A stretch of DNA of 64,000 bases, from NCBI RefSeq assembly GCF_002222055.1, contig NZ_MUGS01000062.1:73430-137429 (forward strand), given 5' to 3'. This DNA comes from Flavobacterium araucananum (GTDB lineage: Bacteria > Bacteroidota > Bacteroidia > Flavobacteriales > Flavobacteriaceae). Position 1 is the first letter of the stretch; the number at the start of each line of letters is the position of its first letter. The notes under the pieces are model-generated. The model was not told where the DNA came from, did not search any database, and saw nothing but the letters and a program-made list of their open reading frames with translations. Below are positions 51,342 to 59,719 of this stretch, piece after piece. Made by a program: the position numbers and the translations under genes.

Positions 51342-52193
51342 TTGAATACAACTATTTCAAATTCAACACTAACTGCCAGTATAAATCATTCGGGAGCCGA
51401 ATTGTTTTCCTTAAAAGACAACCAAAACAAAGAATATATCTGGGAAGGTAACCCTGATTTTTGGGGCAAGCATTCTCCTATACTTTTTCCAATTGTGGGA
51501 ACTTTAAAAAACAACACTTATACAATTGACGGAAAAGAATATCAACTGCCAAGACATGGTTTTGCTCGTGATATGGAGTTTCAATTGATTGATAAAACCG
51601 AAAAAAGGGCTGTCTTTTCTTTACAATCTACACCAGAAACAGTTAAGAAATATCCTTTTGAATTTGAATTGCAACTTATTTATACACTTAAAGATACTTC
51701 TTTAAATATCGAATATAAAGTATTTAATAAAGGGGATATAAAAATGCCTTTTTCTATAGGAGCCCATCCTGCAATAGCTTTACCGGAAAATTTTGAAAAT
51801 TATGCTCTTAAATTTGAAAAAGAAGAAGTTTTAAAATATTATCTTTTAGAGAATGATTTGATTTCTGACCGTACCAAGATTTTAGAAACTACTAATAATC
51901 AGGTTGCTTTAAATTATCAATTATTCGAAAATGACGCTTTAATTTTTAAAACTTTAGAATCAAATTCTCTCACTATTCTCGAAAATTCGAAACCTTATAT
52001 AAAAGTCACTTTTGATGATTTTCCGAGCTTAGGGATCTGGACCAAAGAACAAGCGCAATTTGTTTGTATTGAACCCTGGTTAGGTTACTCTGATACTGCC
52101 AAAAACTCTGGAGATCTATATGAAAAAGAAGGAATTTTAATTTTAGAGGCACATCAGACTTTCAATTCTAAATTTACAATCAACATATTATAA
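51342..52193 (+). CDS. Aldose 1-epimerase family (GalM/YeaD-like) protein
   Basis: The 283-residue cytosolic protein resembles the aldose-epimerase/glucose-6-phosphate epimerase superfamily of Lactobacillus LacX type: EYIWEGNPDFWGKHSPILFPIVG (about 27-49), YQLPRHGFARDMEF (about 63-76) with the His that precedes catalysis, FSIGAHPAIALP (about 142-153) with the second His, and ICIEPWLGYSD-like VCIEPWLGYSDT (about 240-251) containing the catalytic Glu. It interconverts sugar anomers; the natural sugar is not known. Translation starts at TTG; no ATG fits. The GNAT gene follows 9 bases later, so the two are cotranscribed. Confidence 0.85.
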   Translation: MNTTISNSTLTASINHSGAELFSLKDNQNKEYIWEGNPDFWGKHSPILFPIVGTLKNNTYTIDGKEYQLPRHGFARDMEFQLIDKTEKRAVFSLQSTPETVKKYPFEFELQLIYTLKDTSLNIEYKVFNKGDIKMPFSIGAHPAIALPENFENYALKFEKEEVLKYYLLENDLISDRTKILETTNNQVALNYQLFENDALIFKTLESNSLTILENSKPYIKVTFDDFPSLGIWTKEQAQFVCIEPWLGYSDTAKNSGDLYEKEGILILEAHQTFNSKFTINIL

Positions 52194-52202
52194 CTAAGAA
52201 AA

Positions 52203-52754
52203 ATGCCAGAATTTAATTTTACTCCATTTCCTGTAATAGAAACAGAGCGTTTACTTTTAAGAAGAGTTACAATTGATGATGCAAATGATATTTTTATATT
52301 GCGTTCAAATCCTGAAACGATGAAATTCATTCCAAGACCATTGTTGAAAAGTGCTGAAGATGCTCTTGTACTTATCGCCGAGATTGAAAGCAAAATAAAT
52401 ACAAATGTTGGGATCAATTGGGCAATTACTCTAAAAGACAACCCTAAACTTCTTGGTATTATTGGATACTACAGAATGCAACCTGAAAATTATCGTGCAG
52501 AAATTGGATATATTTTACTACCTGAATTTCATGGAAAAGGAATTATTCCTGAAGCTGTAAACAGATTAATTACTTACGGATTTGAAGATCTAAAATTGCA
52601 TTCGATCGAAGCTGTAATAGATCCCGAAAATTATGCCTCAGAAAAGGTATTACAGAAATGCGGATTTGTTAAAGAAGCACATTTTAAAGAATCTGAATTT
52701 TATGATGGTCGCTTTTTAGACAAGGTAATCTACTCATTATTAGAACCTAAATAA
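52203..52754 (+). CDS. RimJ/RimL-type GNAT acetyltransferase
   Basis: The 183-residue protein has the RimJ/RimL layout: FPVIETERLLLRRVTIDDANDIF (about 8-30), GIIGYYRMQ and the acetyl-CoA loop GYILLPEFHGKGIIPEAVNRLITYGFEDL (about 101-130), then SIEAVIDPENYASEKVLQKCGFVKEAHFKES (about 134-164). This subtype acetylates protein N-termini or small amines; the target here is unknown. It is placed 9 bases downstream of the aldose epimerase-like gene. Confidence 0.87.
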   Translation: MPEFNFTPFPVIETERLLLRRVTIDDANDIFILRSNPETMKFIPRPLLKSAEDALVLIAEIESKINTNVGINWAITLKDNPKLLGIIGYYRMQPENYRAEIGYILLPEFHGKGIIPEAVNRLITYGFEDLKLHSIEAVIDPENYASEKVLQKCGFVKEAHFKESEFYDGRFLDKVIYSLLEPK

Positions 52755-52827
52755 TTTTGCCTGTTAATCGCAAAAATAAATCCTGTTAAATTAAAGTATT
52801 TGCATAATAGTAATTAATGGTTTACGT

Positions 52828-52835
52828 TATATTTG
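52828..52835 (+). promoter_or_regulatory. Candidate -7 box for the DUF3575 gene
   Basis: TATATTTG matches TAnnTTTG. The nearest upstream TTTG is about 25 bases away, longer than the usual 19. A transcript starting near 52842 would have a leader of about 45 bases. Confidence 0.45.
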
Positions 52836-52886
52836 CACGCAAAATAAGCGATGAAGCATTATTTAATACCACGAAAATCTATTTTT

Positions 52887-53441
52887 ATGAAAAAATACTT
52901 AATCCTGATTGTTCTTTTCTTTTCGATTCATTCTCAAAGCCAAACTTTTATTAAGTTTAATGCTGCAACTGCTTTGCTTGCAATACCAAATGTTGGTATT
53001 GAAACCAGTGTAGGCAAAAATTTAACTTTTAGCGTGGATGTAATGGCTTCTTTCTGGCAGTCTTTTAACGGGCATAGTCCTATGGAATTTTACACACTGA
53101 CACCAGAACTTCGTTACCATTTTAAAGAAAAATATAATGGATTTTATGTGGGTGGTAATGCAGGTCCTGATTTATACAAAATACAAAAATGGAATTACTG
53201 GGATACTAACAAATACGAGCATGGTTTTGGATACCGTTTAGGGGTTACTGTTGGATATAATGTTAAGATTAACGATAAGTTTTTAATTGATATTTTTGCA
53301 GGAGGTGGCTGGCACCAGGGATTCTATCACGGATACTATAATGATGGAACTCCTGGAAGATATGAAAAAGCTCCAAACTGGAACAAAAGTGGAGAATGGC
53401 TTCCTTATCGTGGTGGTGTAATGCTTTCTTACAAACTATAA
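52887..53441 (+). CDS. DUF3575 outer-membrane barrel protein
   Basis: The 184-residue protein has a signal peptide (about 1-19, FFSIHSQSQT), then FIKFNAATALLAIPNVGIETSVGKNLTFSVDV and LTPELRYHFKEKYNGFYVGGNAGPD, the conserved pattern of DUF3575 small barrels. It ends with GGWHQGFYHGYYNDG and a C-terminal barrel strand GGVMLSYKL. DUF3575 proteins are small Bacteroidetes outer-membrane proteins of unknown function, sometimes linked to fimbriae. The ATG at 52887 starts the signal peptide; an earlier ATG at 52851 is also possible. It meets the VF530 gene tail to tail with no gap. Confidence 0.82.
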   Translation: MKKYLILIVLFFSIHSQSQTFIKFNAATALLAIPNVGIETSVGKNLTFSVDVMASFWQSFNGHSPMEFYTLTPELRYHFKEKYNGFYVGGNAGPDLYKIQKWNYWDTNKYEHGFGYRLGVTVGYNVKINDKFLIDIFAGGGWHQGFYHGYYNDGTPGRYEKAPNWNKSGEWLPYRGGVMLSYKL

Positions 53442-53669
53442 TTACTTCGCCAATTTAGGCAGGGATTTTACATATAAATCTTCTACTTTTTTGCGAGCCC
53501 AATCGGTTTTTCTTAAAAAAGTCAAACTCGATTTTATACTTGGATTTGATGTAAAACATTTTACCGGAATTAATTCTGATAATGTATCAAAACCATAATG
53601 AGCAACCAATGCCTCGATTATTTTTTGAAGTGTTATTCCGTGTAAAGGATCTTTTAATTGATTTTGCAT
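53442..53669 (-). CDS. VF530-family DNA-binding protein
   Basis: The 75-residue protein matches the VF530 (DUF2132) family: DPLHGITLQKIIEALVAHYGFDTLSELIPVKCFTSNPSIKSSLTFLRKTDWARKKVEDLYV, a compact helical fold whose founder from Vibrio was described as DNA-binding. The conserved FLRKTDWAR motif is present. The cellular role is unknown. Its stop codon abuts the stop of the DUF3575 gene without any intergenic base. Confidence 0.85.
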   Translation of the reverse strand: MQNQLKDPLHGITLQKIIEALVAHYGFDTLSELIPVKCFTSNPSIKSSLTFLRKTDWARKKVEDLYVKSLPKLAK

Positions 53670-53696
53670 TTTATATCTTCTGTTATATACTATTAA

Positions 53697-53725
53697 AAAG
53701 ACCGTACCAAAAAAGTACGGTCTTT
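53697..53725 (-). terminator. Terminator of the small barrel gene
   Basis: AAAGACCGTAC (53697-53707) pairs perfectly with GTACGGTCTTT (53715-53725), and T runs lie on both sides. It follows the leftward outer-membrane barrel gene. Confidence 0.8.
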
Positions 53726-53775
53726 CTTTTTTTTACAAAATTAGTAAATTGAAACGTAAATCAATCTACAAGTAT

Positions 53776-54402
53776 TTAGAATATGAATTTAAATCCAACA
53801 GCAAGTGGACTTGTTAAATTTGAGCCTCCTACTAAATAAGCAGAATCAACATTTGCCATATGTGCTAATCCAAAATTAGTTACTGTCGTTTTTTCGCCTT
53901 TTTTAGGGTCAATTGTAGTTGATGTAAAATTAGCTAAATCATAAGAAAACTCAACAGAGAAATATTTCGTTACAAAATAATCAAAACCTCCTGATACAGA
54001 CAGACCAAACTGGTTTATTTTTGTACCACTTTCTTTTTGTTTACCTGTAATAACTGGCAGAGCTGCCTGCCCAAAGAAATAAAGAGAACCTGCAACATTC
54101 CAATACTTTCTTGCTAATGGCTGAATTACAAATAAATCCATTTTTTCTCCAACTCCTACCCCTGGATCTGATTTCATATTAATATAACCCAGCCCAGCAC
54201 CAACAGCCACTGATGGCGTAATGAATGTACCTACAATTGGTATTACTGATAAATTTGTGTTTTTAATATCTCCTGTTTTTGTTTGCTGATAACCAAATTG
54301 AGATGTTACAAACCATGCCCCTTTTAAACCTTGATTAGTATCTTGAGCTTTTGCAGTTAAACCCAATAATACAATGCTAACGAATGTTAAAAATTTTTTC
54401 AT
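53776..54402 (-). CDS. Outer-membrane beta-barrel protein
   Basis: The 208-residue protein has a signal peptide (about 1-19, LLGLTAKAQD) and alternating amphipathic strands, for example KGAWFVTSQFGYQQT, ITPSVAVGAGLGYI, KYFSVEFSYDLANFT, with a terminal aromatic FKFIF. This fits the porin-family small barrel (OprF-like or OmpW-like eight strands). It has no specific functional motif. The ATG at 54402 was chosen because the ten upstream in-frame codons precede a normal signal peptide. It is divergent from smpB. Confidence 0.8.
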   Translation of the reverse strand: MKKFLTFVSIVLLGLTAKAQDTNQGLKGAWFVTSQFGYQQTKTGDIKNTNLSVIPIVGTFITPSVAVGAGLGYINMKSDPGVGVGEKMDLFVIQPLARKYWNVAGSLYFFGQAALPVITGKQKESGTKINQFGLSVSGGFDYFVTKYFSVEFSYDLANFTSTTIDPKKGEKTTVTNFGLAHMANVDSAYLVGGSNLTSPLAVGFKFIF

Positions 54403-54529
54403 TTTCAGTTTATTTTTTAAATTTTTTAACAAACTTACCAGTAAGGTTTTCCTTCAAAAATGATTAAAATCATAGGTTAAAAAAAATCTTTAATTATCTT
54501 TGACTGCACCAAAGTTTTTTAATTTTGAT

Positions 54530-54537
54530 TACATTTG
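54530..54537 (+). promoter_or_regulatory. Candidate -7 box close to the smpB start
   Basis: TACATTTG matches TAnnTTTG but ends only four bases before the smpB ATG. If used, the mRNA would be almost leaderless. The nearest -33 TTTG is about 27 bases upstream, so the call is weak. Confidence 0.35.
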
Positions 54538-54541
54538 CATT

Positions 54542-54997
54542 ATGTTAAAAACAGTCAATATACTTAATAAAAGAGCTCGATTTGATTATGAGATAATCGA
54601 TACTTATACTGCCGGAATTGTTTTATCAGGTACTGAAATCAAATCAATACGATTAGGAAAAGCCAATATCACTGAAAGTTTTTGTGAATTTAGCAATCTT
54701 GAACTTTTTGCCATTAATACTTATATTGAAGAATATACGTTTGGAAATCAGTTTAATCATAAATCAAGAAGCGAAAGAAAATTGCTTTTGAACAAGAAGG
54801 AATTAAAAAGCCTGCATAAAAGTGTTCAGGCAAAAGGTCTTACAATTGTACCCTTAAAATTATTTACCAATGAAAAGGGACTTGCAAAATTGCAAATAGG
54901 TCTTTGCAAAGGAAAGAAAAACTACGATAAGCGTGAATCTCTAAAAGAACAGGATACCAAACGCGATTTAGACCGAATAAAAAAGGCTTATAATTAA
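54542..54997 (+). CDS. smpB: SsrA-binding protein SmpB
   Basis: SmpB binds tmRNA and brings it to stalled ribosomes for trans-translation. The 151-residue protein shows the full family pattern: NKRARFDYEIIDTYTAGIVLSGTEIKSIRLGKANI (about 7-41), CEFSNLELFAINTYIEEY, RKLLLNKKELKSL (about 79-91), LTIVPLKLFTNEKGLAKLQIGLCKGKKNYDKRE (about 99-131) and a basic C-terminal tail that enters the decoding centre. ATG at 54542 gives the usual N-terminus. The tmRNA gene itself was not found in this window. Confidence 0.95.
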   Translation: MLKTVNILNKRARFDYEIIDTYTAGIVLSGTEIKSIRLGKANITESFCEFSNLELFAINTYIEEYTFGNQFNHKSRSERKLLLNKKELKSLHKSVQAKGLTIVPLKLFTNEKGLAKLQIGLCKGKKNYDKRESLKEQDTKRDLDRIKKAYN

Positions 54998-55074
54998 AGT
55001 TATTTTTTAAAGCAAGACACATTTCTTTAAATTTTATACGTATTTTTACTACAATAATTATAAAAAATTGTAAT

Positions 55075-55725
55075 ATGAAGAAATATTTAATTTTGCTAAT
55101 TGCTGTTCTTGCATTTTCAAGTTGTGGCACCAATACTTCTATTGTTAATAGTTGGAGAGATCCTAAAATAACTGTTGCACAGGAAAATTTCAAAAAAGTC
55201 CTGGTTGTCGCTTTGGTCAAAGACGAAGCTTCAAGAAGGATAACTGAAAATAGAATTGCTGCCAGCAATGAGATTTTCAAGACTTCTTATCAATACCTGA
55301 ACGAAACAACCAAAAGTCTGACTCAGGATCAAAAATTAAAAATACTTAAAGACGAGAATTTTGACGGAGTTATTACCTTACGTTTGGTAAGTACCGAAAA
55401 AGAAACTGACTATGTGCCAGGAACTTATACCGGTATGTATTATGGTGGTTTCGATGGTTTATATACAGGCATGTATGGTTATGGTTTTGGAAATTGGTAC
55501 GGAATGTACTCTCCTAATTTTTATGATCCGGGATACTATCAGGAAACAACTTCGTATATGGTCGAAACCAATGTTTTTTCATTAAAAGAAAATAAATTAA
55601 TTTGGACAGGAACTACAAAATCAGATTACGTTACTGATCTGGGTCAAACAGTCGATGCAATTATGCAAACTGTAGTTGAAGAAATGAGAAAAGATGGCTC
55701 TCTTCCTCCAAAGAGTAAAATATAA
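55075..55725 (+). CDS. DUF4136-like outer-membrane lipoprotein
   Basis: The 216-residue protein has a lipoprotein signal (LIAVLAFSSCGTN, acylated Cys at about residue 17) and a mature domain with VNSWRDPKITVAQENFKKVLVVALVKDEASRRITENRIA, like the amino-terminal part of DUF4136 or GNA1162-type lipoproteins. The middle holds an aromatic-glycine-rich stretch YTGMYYGGFDGLYTGMYGYG, followed by FSLKENKLIWTGTTKSDYVTD. Its function is unknown. It is transcribed alone and ends at a clear terminator. Confidence 0.72.
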   Translation: MKKYLILLIAVLAFSSCGTNTSIVNSWRDPKITVAQENFKKVLVVALVKDEASRRITENRIAASNEIFKTSYQYLNETTKSLTQDQKLKILKDENFDGVITLRLVSTEKETDYVPGTYTGMYYGGFDGLYTGMYGYGFGNWYGMYSPNFYDPGYYQETTSYMVETNVFSLKENKLIWTGTTKSDYVTDLGQTVDAIMQTVVEEMRKDGSLPPKSKI

Positions 55726-55730
55726 TTTTA

Positions 55731-55760
55731 AAAAAGCAATATTTTAGATATTGCTTTTTT
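55731..55760 (+). terminator. Terminator after the lipoprotein gene
   Basis: AAAAAGCAATAT (55731-55742) pairs with ATATTGCTTTTT (55748-55759) around TTTAG, followed by more T. Confidence 0.85.
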
Positions 55761-55812
55761 AATCCGGAAAAAAATGACTAAATTTGTCTTGACAATATAA
55801 AACATAAGATAA

Positions 55813-56862
55813 GTGAAAACGCTTCTAAAAAATGCAAGAGAAAAAAAAGGATTAAAGACTCGTGAAGTAGCTCAAATGCTGGGTATTGATCAGGCATTAA
55901 TAAGTAAATTTGAATCAGGAACAAGAAAGCCTACTAAAGATCAGATTACTAAACTTGCTCAACTTTTAGAAATCGATTACGAAACCCTGATGATTGCCTG
56001 GCTTAAGGAAAAAATTCTTTATGAAATTGGAGATGATGAATTTGCCTTAAAAGCTTTAATGGTCGCAGAACAGGAAATTAAATATAATAGAACTGTTTCA
56101 AAATTAAAAATCTCTTCTACTCTGGAAAAACTTTTAAAAGAGATCGATCTTCTAAAAGAAAAATTAGATAGTTATCGTCAATATGACAGCTATAGAATCA
56201 CTCAGGCATTAGAGTTAGAATATACTTTTGAAAGTAATCGAATTGAAGGCAATACAATGACACTTCGTGAAACAGATTTAGTTATCAATGAAGGACTAAC
56301 TATTTCCGGCAAAAGCATGCGGGAACATTTAGAAGCTATAAATCATCAGGAAGCTATTGGATTTATTAAAGATTTGATGCAAAGAAATGTCTCCTTAAAT
56401 GAACGTGATCTTTTATCAATTCATAATTTAATTTTACGCGGGATAATTCCAGAAGACGCAGGCCGTTATAGAAAAGTTCAGGTTATGATTAAAGGAAGTA
56501 CACATATGCCACCACAACCCTTTATGGTTGCGAAGGAAATGGAAGACTATTTTATTTGGTACGAAATCAATAAAAACAAATTACACCCTGTTATTCTTGC
56601 TGCCGAAATGCATGAAAGATTAGTTACAATTCATCCATTTATTGATGGAAACGGGCGAACATCCCGTCTGGTCATGAACTTAATTTTATTGCAAAAAGGA
56701 TATATAATTGCTAATATAAAGGGGGACTATGATAGTCGTATGCAATATTATCAAACTTTAGAAACTGCTCAGACCAAAAATAATAAAGAAGACTTCCTGC
56801 TCTTTGTTGCTCAAATTGAAAAAGAAAATCTCGAGCGATATATTGGTATTATTGGTCAATAA
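55813..56862 (+). CDS. XRE-HTH/Fic fusion protein
   Basis: The 349-residue protein has an N-terminal XRE helix-turn-helix (about 1-60, TREVAQMLGIDQALISKFESGTRKPT), a central helical region and a Fic domain (about 170-340). The catalytic motif HPFIDGNGRTSRL near residue 278 is complete. The inhibitory helix SNRIEGN near residue 140 matches (S/T)xxxE(G/N) placed before the Fic core, as in class II enzymes. Fic enzymes AMPylate target proteins, and here activity is probably self-inhibited. Start at GTG. No partner gene is adjacent, so it is a single-protein regulator of unknown target rather than a two-gene toxin-antitoxin unit. Confidence 0.88.
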   Translation: MKTLLKNAREKKGLKTREVAQMLGIDQALISKFESGTRKPTKDQITKLAQLLEIDYETLMIAWLKEKILYEIGDDEFALKALMVAEQEIKYNRTVSKLKISSTLEKLLKEIDLLKEKLDSYRQYDSYRITQALELEYTFESNRIEGNTMTLRETDLVINEGLTISGKSMREHLEAINHQEAIGFIKDLMQRNVSLNERDLLSIHNLILRGIIPEDAGRYRKVQVMIKGSTHMPPQPFMVAKEMEDYFIWYEINKNKLHPVILAAEMHERLVTIHPFIDGNGRTSRLVMNLILLQKGYIIANIKGDYDSRMQYYQTLETAQTKNNKEDFLLFVAQIEKENLERYIGIIGQ

Positions 56863-56865
56863 AAC

Positions 56866-56967
56866 AAACACGAATTTCACGAATTACCACTAATTTTCCC
56901 TCATGAAATTAATTTTATAAAGGAATTTGATCCGCAACATTTGTGCAAATCAGTGAAATTCGTGTTT
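56866..56967. repeat. AAACACGAATTTCAC inverted repeat
   Basis: AAACACGAATTTCAC (56866-56880) and its perfect 15-base complement (56953-56967) enclose about 70 bases with the words CACTAATTT and ATGAAATTAATTT. It is located between the converging Fic and pcm genes. Confidence 0.7.
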
Positions 56968-56970
56968 AAA

Positions 56971-57612
56971 TTAATTTTTATCTTCTAATAAAGGAACAAA
57001 TCGAAATTCTCCAAACTCATGTTTTTCAAACTGTGTTTCGTTCTTACGTATTAACAAAGTCATTATCTGAACATCTTCGCCAAGCGGAATAACCAACCTT
57101 CCTCCTATTTTTAATTGTGCCATTAAAGGCTGAGGAATAAATGGCGCACCTGCTGTAACGATAATACTATCAAACGGTGCGTAACTAGGTAATCCCTTAT
57201 AACCATCACCAAAAGACAAATGTTTAGGACGAATATTTAATTTAGGAAACAAATTTGAAGTTGTTTTAAACAATTCATTTTGTCTCTCTACACTAAAAAC
57301 CTTAGCACCAAGCATACATAATACTGCAGTTTGATAGCCCGAACCAGTACCGATTTCAAGAATTTTGTGCTCTTTTTTTACTTCTAATAGTTGCGATTGA
57401 AAAGCAACAGTATACGGTTGAGATATAGTTTGCCCCGCTCCTATAGGAAATGCCTTATCCTGATATGCATAATCTTCAAAACTTGAATTTAAAAAAAGGT
57501 GTCTTGGGATTTTTTTTATAGCATCCAAAACTGCTCTGTCAGTAATTCCTTTTTGTTCTAAAGTACTTACTAATTGATTACGGAGTCCTTGATGTTTGGC
57601 AGTATCTTTCAA
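56971..57612 (-). CDS. pcm: Protein-L-isoaspartate O-methyltransferase
   Basis: Pcm methylates isoaspartyl residues in damaged proteins with S-adenosylmethionine. The 213-residue protein has VPRHLFL-type IPRHLFLNSSFEDYAYQDKAFPIGAGQTISQPYTVAFQSQ (about 30-70), the SAM motif ILEIGTGSGYQTAVL (about 80-94) and FDSIIVTAGAPFIPQPLMAQL (about 147-167), all typical. The length is standard. It is monocistronic and not linked to a survival operon. Confidence 0.94.
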   Translation of the reverse strand: MKDTAKHQGLRNQLVSTLEQKGITDRAVLDAIKKIPRHLFLNSSFEDYAYQDKAFPIGAGQTISQPYTVAFQSQLLEVKKEHKILEIGTGSGYQTAVLCMLGAKVFSVERQNELFKTTSNLFPKLNIRPKHLSFGDGYKGLPSYAPFDSIIVTAGAPFIPQPLMAQLKIGGRLVIPLGEDVQIMTLLIRKNETQFEKHEFGEFRFVPLLEDKN

Positions 57613-57731
57613 AATGGGTAGGTTTTATTTTGGCAAAAATAAGAAACTAAATAGGAAATTAAATATTGATTTTTAATTATTAAATCGCTAAATCTTTATT
57701 GCATTCACTTTTACTTTCAACAAATAAATTA

Positions 57732-57739
57732 TATTTTTG
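57732..57739 (+). promoter_or_regulatory. Candidate -7 box for the Gfo/Idh gene
   Basis: TATTTTTG matches TAnnTTTG, 16 bases before the ATG at 57756. No TTG at the standard -33 spacing was found. Confidence 0.4.
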
Positions 57740-57755
57740 TTTAAAATACATTCTC

Positions 57756-58721
57756 ATGTTAAAAGTAGGAGTTTTAGGTGCGGGTCATCTTGGTAAAATA
57801 CATTTACGCTTATTACAACAATCTGACAAATACGAATTAGTTGGATTTTACGACGAAAATCAAGAAAATGCCGAAAGAATTTCAAAAGAATTTGGGTATA
57901 AAAACTTCAGCACTATTGCAAAATTAATCCACGCTGTGGATGTCATCGATATTGTAACTCCAACACTTTCTCACTACAAGTGTGCTAAAGTAGCTATTAA
58001 ATCCGGAAAACATATCTTTATAGAAAAACCAATTGCCAATACTGTTGCCGAAGCTGAAGAGATTATAGCTTTAGCAAAAGAACACAACGTAAAAGGTCAG
58101 GTTGGTCATGTCGAGCGCTTTAATCCAGCGTTTATTGCTACAAAAAACATGATTGAAAATCCAATGTTTATAGAAACGCATCGATTGGCTGAATTTAATC
58201 CGCGTGGTACAGATGTTCCTGTAGTTCTCGATTTAATGATACATGATATTGATGCTATTTTGAGTGTTGTTCATTCAAAAGTAAAAGATATTCATGCCAG
58301 TGGTGTTTCTGTAATTAGTGATACTCCTGATATTGCAAATGCCAGAATCGAATTCGAGAATGGCTGCGTAGCCAATTTAACTGCCAGCAGAATTTCGATG
58401 AAAAACATGCGTAAAACCCGTTTTTTTCAAAAAGATGCTTATATTTCTGTTGACTTTCTGGAGAAAAAATGTGAAGTAGTCCGTATGAAAGATGCTCCGG
58501 AAATTCCCGGAGATTTTGATATGATTTTACAAAATGCCGAAGGCGTAAAAAAACAAATCTATTTTACCAATCCTGATGTCGAGCAAAATAATGCTATTCT
58601 GGATGAATTAGAGTCATTTGCAAATGCAATAAAAACGGATACTACGCCAGTTGTTACTCTAGAACAAGCTACAGACGCTTTGCGAGTAGCGTATCAAATT
58701 ATAGATTGTTTCGATAAATAA
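57756..58721 (+). CDS. Gfo/Idh/MocA-family oxidoreductase
   Basis: The 321-residue protein has an N-terminal Rossmann fold (MLKVGVLGAGHLGKIHLRLLQQ, about 1-22) and the family motif IFIEKPIANTVAEAEEII (about 89-106) containing the EKP signature lysine. A C-terminal alpha/beta domain begins NVKGQVGHVERFNPAF. These enzymes oxidise or reduce sugars and related carbonyl compounds with NAD(P)H; the substrate is unknown. ATG at 57756 was chosen over a start 19 codons upstream. It is followed by 3-hydroxybutyryl-CoA dehydrogenase and yggS on the same strand. Confidence 0.88.
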   Translation: MLKVGVLGAGHLGKIHLRLLQQSDKYELVGFYDENQENAERISKEFGYKNFSTIAKLIHAVDVIDIVTPTLSHYKCAKVAIKSGKHIFIEKPIANTVAEAEEIIALAKEHNVKGQVGHVERFNPAFIATKNMIENPMFIETHRLAEFNPRGTDVPVVLDLMIHDIDAILSVVHSKVKDIHASGVSVISDTPDIANARIEFENGCVANLTASRISMKNMRKTRFFQKDAYISVDFLEKKCEVVRMKDAPEIPGDFDMILQNAEGVKKQIYFTNPDVEQNNAILDELESFANAIKTDTTPVVTLEQATDALRVAYQIIDCFDK

Positions 58722-58744
58722 TTGAAAGATTAAAAAAAATAAAA

Positions 58745-58786
58745 TTAGCCACGAATTCACGAATCAATTGGTGAATTCGTGGCTAA
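58745..58786. repeat. Perfect 16-bp GCCACGAATTCAC hairpin
   Basis: TTAGCCACGAATTCAC (58745-58760) pairs perfectly with its complement (58771-58786) around GAATCAATTG. It lies in the 91-base gap before the 3-hydroxybutyryl-CoA dehydrogenase gene and is the cleanest member of the dispersed CACGAATT family. Confidence 0.8.
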
Positions 58787-58812
58787 ATCATAAATATAAT
58801 ATCTAATATAAA

Positions 58813-59706
58813 ATGAAAACTATAGCTGTAATTGGTGCAGGAACAATGGGTAACGGAATTGCTCATACATTTGCACAAAGTGGTTTTACTGTAAAACTTA
58901 TTGATGTTTCTGAGAAATCTTTAGATAAAGGAATGGCTACCATTGCTGCCAATTTAGACCGAATGCTTTCTAAAGGAACAATTACTCCCGAAGATGTTGC
59001 AAAAACTATCACCAATATTATTACGTATACTGATATAAAGGACGGTGTTGTAGGTGTTGATTTAGTAGTCGAAGCTGCTACAGAAAATGTTGAGCTAAAA
59101 CTAAATATCTTCAAACAATTAAACGAAGCCTGTTCTCACAATACAATTTTGGCAACCAATACTTCTTCGATTTCGATTACGCAAATAGGAGCTGTAGTGT
59201 CACATCCGGAACGTGTTATAGGAATGCACTTTATGAATCCTGTACCCATCATGAAATTAGTTGAAATCATTCGCGGATATAATACCAGCGATGAAGTAAC
59301 TAAAACTATCATGGATTTATCTGAAAAACTAGGTAAAACTCCTGTAGAAGTCAATGATTATCCTGGGTTTGTGGCAAACAGAATTTTGATGCCTATGCTA
59401 AATGAAGCTATCGAAACGTTATACAATAAAGTAGCTGGTGTTTATGAGATTGACACCGTGATGAAACTAGGAATGGGACATCCGATGGGACCACTTCAAC
59501 TGGCAGATTTTATTGGTCTTGATGTTTGTCTTGCTATTTTGAACGTTATGTACGAAGGTTTCAAAAACCCTAAGTATGCGCCTTGCCCTCTATTGGTTAA
59601 TATGGTCAGAGCCGGAAAATTAGGGGTAAAATCCGGAGAAGGTTTTTATGATTATAGTGAAAGCAAAAAGGCTGAGAAAATCTCCAAGCAATTTATTCTT
59701 TCCTAA
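58813..59706 (+). CDS. hbd: 3-hydroxybutyryl-CoA dehydrogenase
   Basis: The enzyme oxidises 3-hydroxybutyryl-CoA (or reduces acetoacetyl-CoA) with NAD(P). The 297-residue protein shows the Rossmann motif VIGAGTMGNGIAHTFAQSG (about 5-23), VVEAATENVELKLNIFKQL (about 84-102), NTSSISITQIG, HFMNPVPIMKLVEII (about 139-153) and the C-terminal GEGFYDYSESK. It is a stand-alone dehydrogenase, unlike the FadB fusion. It is followed 13 bases later by yggS. A role in butyrate-type or PHB-related metabolism or in beta-oxidation with the dehydrogenase at the start of the window is possible. Confidence 0.92.
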   Translation: MKTIAVIGAGTMGNGIAHTFAQSGFTVKLIDVSEKSLDKGMATIAANLDRMLSKGTITPEDVAKTITNIITYTDIKDGVVGVDLVVEAATENVELKLNIFKQLNEACSHNTILATNTSSISITQIGAVVSHPERVIGMHFMNPVPIMKLVEIIRGYNTSDEVTKTIMDLSEKLGKTPVEVNDYPGFVANRILMPMLNEAIETLYNKVAGVYEIDTVMKLGMGHPMGPLQLADFIGLDVCLAILNVMYEGFKNPKYAPCPLLVNMVRAGKLGVKSGEGFYDYSESKKAEKISKQFILS

Positions 59707-59719
59707 AAAAAGAAATACC

